8,930 bases of DNA from CAG-533 sp964589375 (lineage in GTDB: Bacteria; Bacillota_I; Bacilli_A; RF39; UBA660): positions 1 through 8,930 of the forward strand of contig CAZPSA010000051.1 in assembly GCA_964589375.1 (NCBI GenBank), read 5' to 3'. Shown piece after piece: positions 5,344-8,930 of this stretch; the stretch's first letter is position 1, and each line of letters starts with the position of its first letter. The translations under genes were made by a program, and so were the position numbers. The notes beneath the pieces are model-generated. The model saw only the letters and a program-made list of their open reading frames with translations, was not told where the DNA came from and did not search any database.

Positions 5344-7836
5344 CTATAACTTAAAGTCATCAATAAAATCATCAATTGTCATTTCTGTAACTTGTTCTTC
5401 TTTTGGTAAAATAACTTCAGCGTTTTTGTCAATTACTATTTTTAATTCTTTTAAAACAAAAGCTTTTTCTAATTTTTGTTTTGTTATTACAGAACCAGTA
5501 GATGTTAGGTCCATAATGGCAATATCACTATTCTTAATGTAATTAACTTCATTATTAGATAATAAACCAATAGTATCGCGGCTTGATGTGATCATGGCAT
5601 TTATTACTTCATATGTGGTTGATTTAACTTTTTTTATTAAAGTTGTACCACGTTTTGCTCTTGTTAAAGTATTTAAATCTTTAAGTTTTAAGCGTTTTGA
5701 TGTGCCTTTGTTGGTAAAAATATTTACATATTCATCATCATCAGTAAAAGTTAAACCAGCAACTACTTCATCTTCTTTTAGATTAATACCTTTAACTCCA
5801 CTAGTTTTTACTCCGCTTACAGGTATTTCACTAGTATTATAATTTAAATAATAACCACTTTTAGTAATAATTAAAGTATATGGTTTTGTAATCCAAACAT
5901 TAACTACTTCATCTTTTTCTTTTAATTTCATGGCTGTATATACTTTATTATAACGACTAACTATAAAATCATTTAATGAGGTTTGTTTTACCATGCCTTC
6001 TTTGGTAAAGAAAGTTACAATTGGGTTTGTTACCTCTTCATTAACAACATAAGCATTAACAACATGATCATCGGGATTAATTGTAACTATATTACTAATA
6101 TGTTTACCTAAATCTTTCCATTTACAAGCCGGTATTTCATGAACAGGAATGTATAAATAATTTCCTAGTGATGTAAATATACATAATTTATTTAACGTAT
6201 TAGTTTGAATATAATTAACGACATAATCTCCTGGTTTTAGTGCCGTTGTTCCATCGTTACTATCATGAGATTTTTTACTTACTTTCTTTAAGTAGCCATC
6301 TTTAGTTAGAATAATAATTACATCTTCTTTGGTAATTAAATCCTTTTCATCTATTTTAAGTTCCGTTATAGTATCTGTTATTTCGGTTTTTCTTGGCTTA
6401 CCGTATTCTTTTTTTATTCGTCTTAGTTCTTCTTTAATTACTAATTTTAATTTATTTTCATCACTTAAAATAGCTTTTAACTCATTAATAATCTTTTTTA
6501 AATTTTCTAATTTTTCCTCAAGAATAGTAATATCTGTATTGGTTAAACGATATAGTTGCAACATAACTATTGCAGTAGCTTGTTCTTCGGTAAAAGCATA
6601 TTCTTTAACTAAATTATCAATAGCATCAGCTTTATTTTTACTACCTCTGATAATTCTTATGACTTCATCTAAAATGCTTATTGCTTTAACCAAACCTTCT
6701 GTAATATGCATCTCTTTTAAAGCAAACTCTAAATCAAATTTTGTCCTTTTGGTTATAATTTCTCTTTGATGATCTATATAAGCATCAATTATGGGAATTA
6801 TACCCAAAAGACGTGGTCTTCTTTTATCAATACATACCATATTATAGTTATATGTTGTTTGTAATTCTGTATTTTTTAAAAGATATTTTATGATTAAATC
6901 TTTATCTGCTCCGGCTTTTAAATCGATTGCAATTCGAATAGCATTTTCTTTGTCAGATTCATCTCTTACATCAGCAATTCCATCTAATTTTTTTTCAATT
7001 CTAATATTGTCTATCTTTTGAACTAATACTTGTTTATTTACTTCAAATGGTATTTCCGAAATAATTATTTGTTCTTTACCTTTATTTTTTTGAATTTCAT
7101 ATTTAGCTCTTACTATAAGACGTCCCTTACCAGTACGAAAGGCTTGATTAATGCCATCTAATCCTTCGATAATTCCTCCAGTTGGAAAATCAGGTCCTTT
7201 TACTATTTCAAATATTGTATCTTCATGACAATTAGGACTATCTATTCTTTTTATAATAGCATCGCATACCTCAATTAAGTTATGAGGTGGAATATTTGTC
7301 GCATAACCGGCCGAAATACCATTAGTTCCATTTACTAAAAGATTAGGAAATTTTGCTGGTAGTACAGTTGGTTCTAATAATGTATCTGAATAGTTAGGAG
7401 ACATAATAACAGTATCTTTATCTATGTCTTTAAGTAATTCTTCACTTATTTTTGATAAACGACATTCAGTGTAACGATAAGCAGCTGGAGGATCGCCATC
7501 AATTGAACCATTGTTGCCTGATATTTCAATTAAAGTATGATTTTGTTTCCAGGTTTGACTCATACGAACTAAGGCTTCATATACCGCAGTATCACCATGG
7601 GGATGATATTTACCAATTACATTTCCGACGGCATTTGCACATTTTTTATATTGTTTATCATAAGTATTTTTATCTCGATACATAGCGTATATTATTCTTC
7701 TTTGAACAGGTTTTAGACCATCTCTTACATCAGGTATTGCTCGATCTTGTATGATGTATTTTGAATAACGAGCAAATCTTAATCCCATTATTTCTTCTAA
7801 ACTATAATCGTGAATTTTCTTTAATACTTCTTCCAC
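5344..7836 (-). CDS. parC: DNA topoisomerase IV subunit A
   Basis: This is the catalytic subunit that breaks and rejoins DNA to separate linked daughter chromosomes, working with ParE. The 830-residue protein starts at GTG (7836), four bases after GGTGAT (7840-7845); an earlier in-frame GTG at 7845 overlaps that site. With this start Tyr122 is the DNA-linking tyrosine (RYTE, Arg121). KYHPHGDT (76-83) and GNNGSIDGDPPAA (107-119) are ParC-type, where GyrA would have GNFGSxDGDxAAA. The quinolone-determining positions are Thr83 and Glu87, consistent with an unmutated enzyme, though Ser is commoner at the first. A coiled-coil region spans about 360-480, and the C-terminal beta-pinwheel (from about 505) lacks a canonical GyrA box, as expected for ParC. 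parE is not upstream, where many Firmicutes have it. Confidence 0.96.
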   Translation of the reverse strand: MEEVLKKIHDYSLEEIMGLRFARYSKYIIQDRAIPDVRDGLKPVQRRIIYAMYRDKNTYDKQYKKCANAVGNVIGKYHPHGDTAVYEALVRMSQTWKQNHTLIEISGNNGSIDGDPPAAYRYTECRLSKISEELLKDIDKDTVIMSPNYSDTLLEPTVLPAKFPNLLVNGTNGISAGYATNIPPHNLIEVCDAIIKRIDSPNCHEDTIFEIVKGPDFPTGGIIEGLDGINQAFRTGKGRLIVRAKYEIQKNKGKEQIIISEIPFEVNKQVLVQKIDNIRIEKKLDGIADVRDESDKENAIRIAIDLKAGADKDLIIKYLLKNTELQTTYNYNMVCIDKRRPRLLGIIPIIDAYIDHQREIITKRTKFDLEFALKEMHITEGLVKAISILDEVIRIIRGSKNKADAIDNLVKEYAFTEEQATAIVMLQLYRLTNTDITILEEKLENLKKIINELKAILSDENKLKLVIKEELRRIKKEYGKPRKTEITDTITELKIDEKDLITKEDVIIILTKDGYLKKVSKKSHDSNDGTTALKPGDYVVNYIQTNTLNKLCIFTSLGNYLYIPVHEIPACKWKDLGKHISNIVTINPDDHVVNAYVVNEEVTNPIVTFFTKEGMVKQTSLNDFIVSRYNKVYTAMKLKEKDEVVNVWITKPYTLIITKSGYYLNYNTSEIPVSGVKTSGVKGINLKEDEVVAGLTFTDDDEYVNIFTNKGTSKRLKLKDLNTLTRAKRGTTLIKKVKSTTYEVINAMITSSRDTIGLLSNNEVNYIKNSDIAIMDLTSTGSVITKQKLEKAFVLKELKIVIDKNAEVILPKEEQVTEMTIDDFIDDFKL

Positions 7837-7853
7837 TCTTATCACCTTTTAAA

Positions 7854-7882
7854 AGTATATCATAAGAAACCAATCTTTCCAA
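7854..7882 (-). promoter_or_regulatory. Promoter of parC with very short leader
   Basis: On the minus strand TTGGAA (7877-7882), 17 bases, then TATACT (7854-7859) preceded by TG (TGATATACT). Seven bases follow before GGTGAT, so the leader is about a dozen bases. Having its own promoter fits with the absence of parE upstream. Confidence 0.65.
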
Positions 7883-7908
7883 AATAAAATGTAAAAAAAT
7901 TGCTGATA

Positions 7909-7945
7909 TTATAATAAAGATGATACGTGATTGGCTTTATTATAA
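7909..7945. repeat. Perfect 11-bp inverted repeat upstream of the parC promoter
   Basis: TTATAATAAAG (7909-7919) and CTTTATTATAA (7935-7945) are exact reverse complements around a 15-base spacer. The dyad lies 26 bp upstream of the parC -35 and between that promoter and the coding-like remnant. A T-run follows on the minus strand only after nine more bases (7892-7898), so a regular terminator is doubtful. An operator or an RNA 3'-end hairpin is possible. Confidence 0.55.
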
Positions 7946-7962
7946 GTTTTAATTTTGATAAT

Positions 7963-8121
7963 TTATGATAATGATTGTTCTAAAATTATTATTGCCCCTA
8001 CGCTAAGTACATGACAAGCTTCGGCACTAGCACTTACAACTGCCTCAGCACCAGATATGTAAAAATCTCCTCTGTTATCTTCACATATCCAATTCTTTAT
8101 TTGTTTCAGGGGTATATTAAC
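7963..8121 (-). pseudogene. GC-rich gene remnant or structured RNA, unidentified
   Basis: In one minus-strand frame 52 codons are open and end in TAA. The reading contains K-N-W-I-C-E-D-N-R-G-D-F, I-S-G-A-E-A-V-V-S, then S-A-E-A-C-H-V-L and a hydrophobic end. It looks like the C-terminus of a real protein, but I do not recognise the family. There is no ATG, GTG or TTG in frame and a stop lies directly upstream, so it appears 5'-truncated. Bases 7991-8060 are about 49% G+C by hand count, far above the surroundings. Against a purely coding origin, GATATGTGAA can pair with TTTACATATC, and CCCCT near one end can pair with AGGGG near the other, as in a folded RNA. Both readings remain open. Confidence 0.4.
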
Positions 8122-8147
8122 TTATAGAGTTATCCTGTAAGTTAATA
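8115..8147. repeat. 13-bp near-perfect inverted repeat with 7-base loop
   Basis: TATTAACTTATAG (8115-8127) and CTGTAAGTTAATA (8135-8147) pair along 13 bp with one G-T. The hairpin sits exactly at the upstream edge of the remnant, and its left arm supplies the in-frame stop that cuts the frame. There is no T-run on either side sufficient for termination. It may be an element end or scar, or an RNA stem. Confidence 0.6.
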
Positions 8148-8182
8148 GTTTTAAAAATTAAACAGATGAGTTTCCATCTTTT

Positions 8183-8195
8183 ATTAAGTCTTAAT
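8183..8195. repeat. Palindrome ATTAAG-T-CTTAAT
   Basis: A perfect 6-bp dyad with a 1-base centre lies between the terminator of the secreted-protein gene and the 13-bp hairpin. Nothing in the sequence assigns it a role. It has the form of a small dimeric repressor site, but chance is possible in AT-rich DNA. Confidence 0.35.
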
Positions 8196-8205
8196 CATTC
8201 TATTT

Positions 8206-8227
8206 AAAAAGTGGCTTTTTTGCCACT
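8206..8227 (-). terminator. Terminator of the secreted-protein gene
   Basis: On the minus strand AGTGGC (8222-8227) pairs with GCCACT (8210-8215) across a 6-base A loop and is followed by T residues. The stem has four G-C pairs. The TAG stop codon of the gene runs into the stem, so termination follows translation end almost at once. Confidence 0.85.
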
Positions 8228-8804
8228 AATTTTCAGTTCCATTTACTTTTACAACTGTATTAATAATAATTTTTCCTTTTAGTAACTTATTTTGTTCAGA
8301 AGTTGTCGTATTATTATCTAACCATAAAGTTAAACTATAATTTTTATTTCCATCAACCGGCAAATAATCTTCCATTAATTTATAGGCGATGCCACCATTT
8401 AAAGCAGTCATCGAATCATAACCGGAAAGTAAACTAATATTATTCTCTCCCGTAATAGTCTTAAAATTAGTCTTTACATAATTACTACTTAAAGTCGAAC
8501 CACTTAAAACTTCAAACCCCAAAGTTATCTGCATTGGAGCTTTACATTTATTACTCAATGTAAAAGTATAAGGCGTATTTTTTAGTCCTCTTTCATCAGT
8601 CATAGGGTATGTATTTACTAAATTAATATTATTACTTTGATTTTCAAAAGTAATATCAATACAAGAAATAGTTGAAATATTATTTGTCCCAGTTTGACTA
8701 GTAGAAACGGTAAAAATCGAATAAGTTACGCCAGCACTTACAACAATAAATAAACCAACTAATAAAACATATAATGTTATTCTTCTTTTCATAAAATTTC
8801 TCAT
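8226..8804 (-). CDS. Exported protein with SipW-cognate-like signal sequence
   Basis: The 192-residue protein begins with a basic tip (MRNFMKRR) and a hydrophobic helix (about 11-27), followed by AGVTYSIFTVSTS (24-36). That fits the G-x-T-Y-x-x-F-[ST] pattern of SipW-cognate signal peptides found in TasA/camelysin-like matrix proteins. The rest is rich in Asn, Thr and Ser with alternating hydrophobics, suggesting a beta-sandwich. It has two cysteines (48, 87) that could form a disulfide, and a YSLTLWLDNN stretch (156-165). No sortase motif or C-terminal anchor is present. AGGTGAT (8811-8817) lies five to six bases before the ATG. It has its own promoter and terminator. No sipW-like peptidase gene is in view. 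Family identity beyond the signal type is unknown; a retained membrane anchor is equally possible. Confidence 0.75.
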   Translation of the reverse strand: MRNFMKRRITLYVLLVGLFIVVSAGVTYSIFTVSTSQTGTNNISTISCIDITFENQSNNINLVNTYPMTDERGLKNTPYTFTLSNKCKAPMQITLGFEVLSGSTLSSNYVKTNFKTITGENNISLLSGYDSMTALNGGIAYKLMEDYLPVDGNKNYSLTLWLDNNTTTSEQNKLLKGKIIINTVVKVNGTEN

Positions 8805-8825
8805 AACAAATCACCTTACATTAAA

Positions 8826-8854
8826 ATTATATAATAAGATACTTTAAAATTCAA
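8826..8854 (-). promoter_or_regulatory. Promoter of the exported-protein gene
   Basis: On the minus strand TTGAAT (8849-8854), a 17-base spacer and TATAAT (8826-8831). The leader is about 15 bases and contains AAGGTGAT. The spacing is optimal and the -10 is perfect. Confidence 0.75.
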
Positions 8855-8891
8855 ATATCCTATAATACAAATTTTAAATATATGATTAATT

Positions 8892-8930
8892 TGTGATAAT
8901 GTCTTAAGTATTAACTTGCGAAAATGTCTC
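8892..8930. mobile_element. Possible insertion-sequence end (IS21-like?)
   Basis: GATAATGTCT (8895-8904) and GAAAATGTCT (8920-8929) are direct repeats differing at one base, 25 bp apart, with TTAACTTGCG between them. Spaced terminal repeats of this kind are typical of IS21-family ends. No transposase gene is inside the window, so the body would lie beyond 8930. The family label is from general resemblance only. Confidence 0.33.

Noticed and set aside
6329..6769. Long open plus-strand frame opposite parC, and similar ones opposite nfo, efp and elsewhere in parC
   Set aside because: They mirror the codons of well-identified genes on the other strand, give low-complexity hydrophobic products and lack ribosome sites.
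5720..7840. Possibility that the topoisomerase gene is gyrA
   Set aside because: GNNGSIDGDPPAA near the active tyrosine and the absence of a canonical GyrA box in the C-terminal domain point to ParC.
8011..8127. A 38-codon plus-strand frame starting with ATG across the GC-rich island
   Set aside because: No ribosome site precedes the ATG, the product has no recognisable features, and the opposite frame is longer and more protein-like.
92..8804. Possible reassignment of UGA, since no gene in the window ends in TGA
   Set aside because: The Trp codons examined are TGG and none of the reading frames is broken by TGA. At this base composition TAA and TAG are simply preferred.
1..8930. CRISPR array, tRNA or rRNA genes
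   Set aside because: No regularly spaced repeats, no tRNA T-loop (GGTTCGAAT-type) motif and no conserved rRNA stretches were seen on either strand.

Overview
The window is about three-quarters A+T. It reads as a chromosomal piece of a low-GC Gram-positive bacterium of the Bacilli / Erysipelotrichia / RF39 type. The ParC sequence has Firmicutes-type motifs, and there are homologues of the Bacilli-specific small proteins YlbD, YlbE and (probably) YqfT/DUF2624. Shine-Dalgarno sites match GGAGG or AGGTGAT. A class B penicillin-binding protein shows that the cell makes peptidoglycan, so it is not a wall-less mollicute. All ten intact genes stop with TAA or TAG and the Trp codons checked are TGG, so there is no sign of a UGA=Trp code.

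Layout by position. 50-76: terminator. 92-835: a two-gene operon read leftward, rpmG (ribosomal protein L33) then efp (elongation factor P), from an extended -10 promoter. 940-2865: a class B PBP, leftward. 2923-3168: the only rightward gene, a small DUF2624/YqfT-like protein with a TTG start; its stop codon directly abuts that of the convergent nfo (endonuclease IV, 3169-4044). 4118-4630: a lone type IV pilin-like gene behind a perfect-consensus promoter (TTGACA-17-TATAAT), with a perfect 11-bp dyad next to the -35. 4705-5297: ylbD-ylbE homologues overlapping by one base. 5344-7836: parC (topoisomerase IV subunit A) without parE beside it. 7846-8225: a 380-bp stretch without an intact gene. 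It holds the parC promoter, several inverted repeats and a GC-rich island that reads as the C-terminal end of an unrecognised protein but also folds like an RNA. 8226-8804: a secreted or membrane-anchored protein with a SipW-cognate-like signal sequence. 8892-8930: repeats that resemble an insertion-sequence end.

Most genes are housekeeping functions (translation, DNA repair, topology, wall synthesis) in separate short transcription units. Two surface-protein genes, the pilin and the SipW-type protein, sit among them without any export or assembly genes in view. A recurring design is a -10 hexamer placed only 5-6 bases before the Shine-Dalgarno sequence (nfo, parC, ylbD, DUF2624-like gene), which implies leaders of about 11-12 bases. 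The PBP gene has no Shine-Dalgarno and a -10-like hexamer 6 bases before its ATG, so its message may be leaderless.

No clearly new multi-gene system is visible. The best candidates for a second look are the orphan pilin unit, the GC-rich island at 7963-8121 with its flanking hairpins, and the terminator that buries the ylbD ribosome-binding site.
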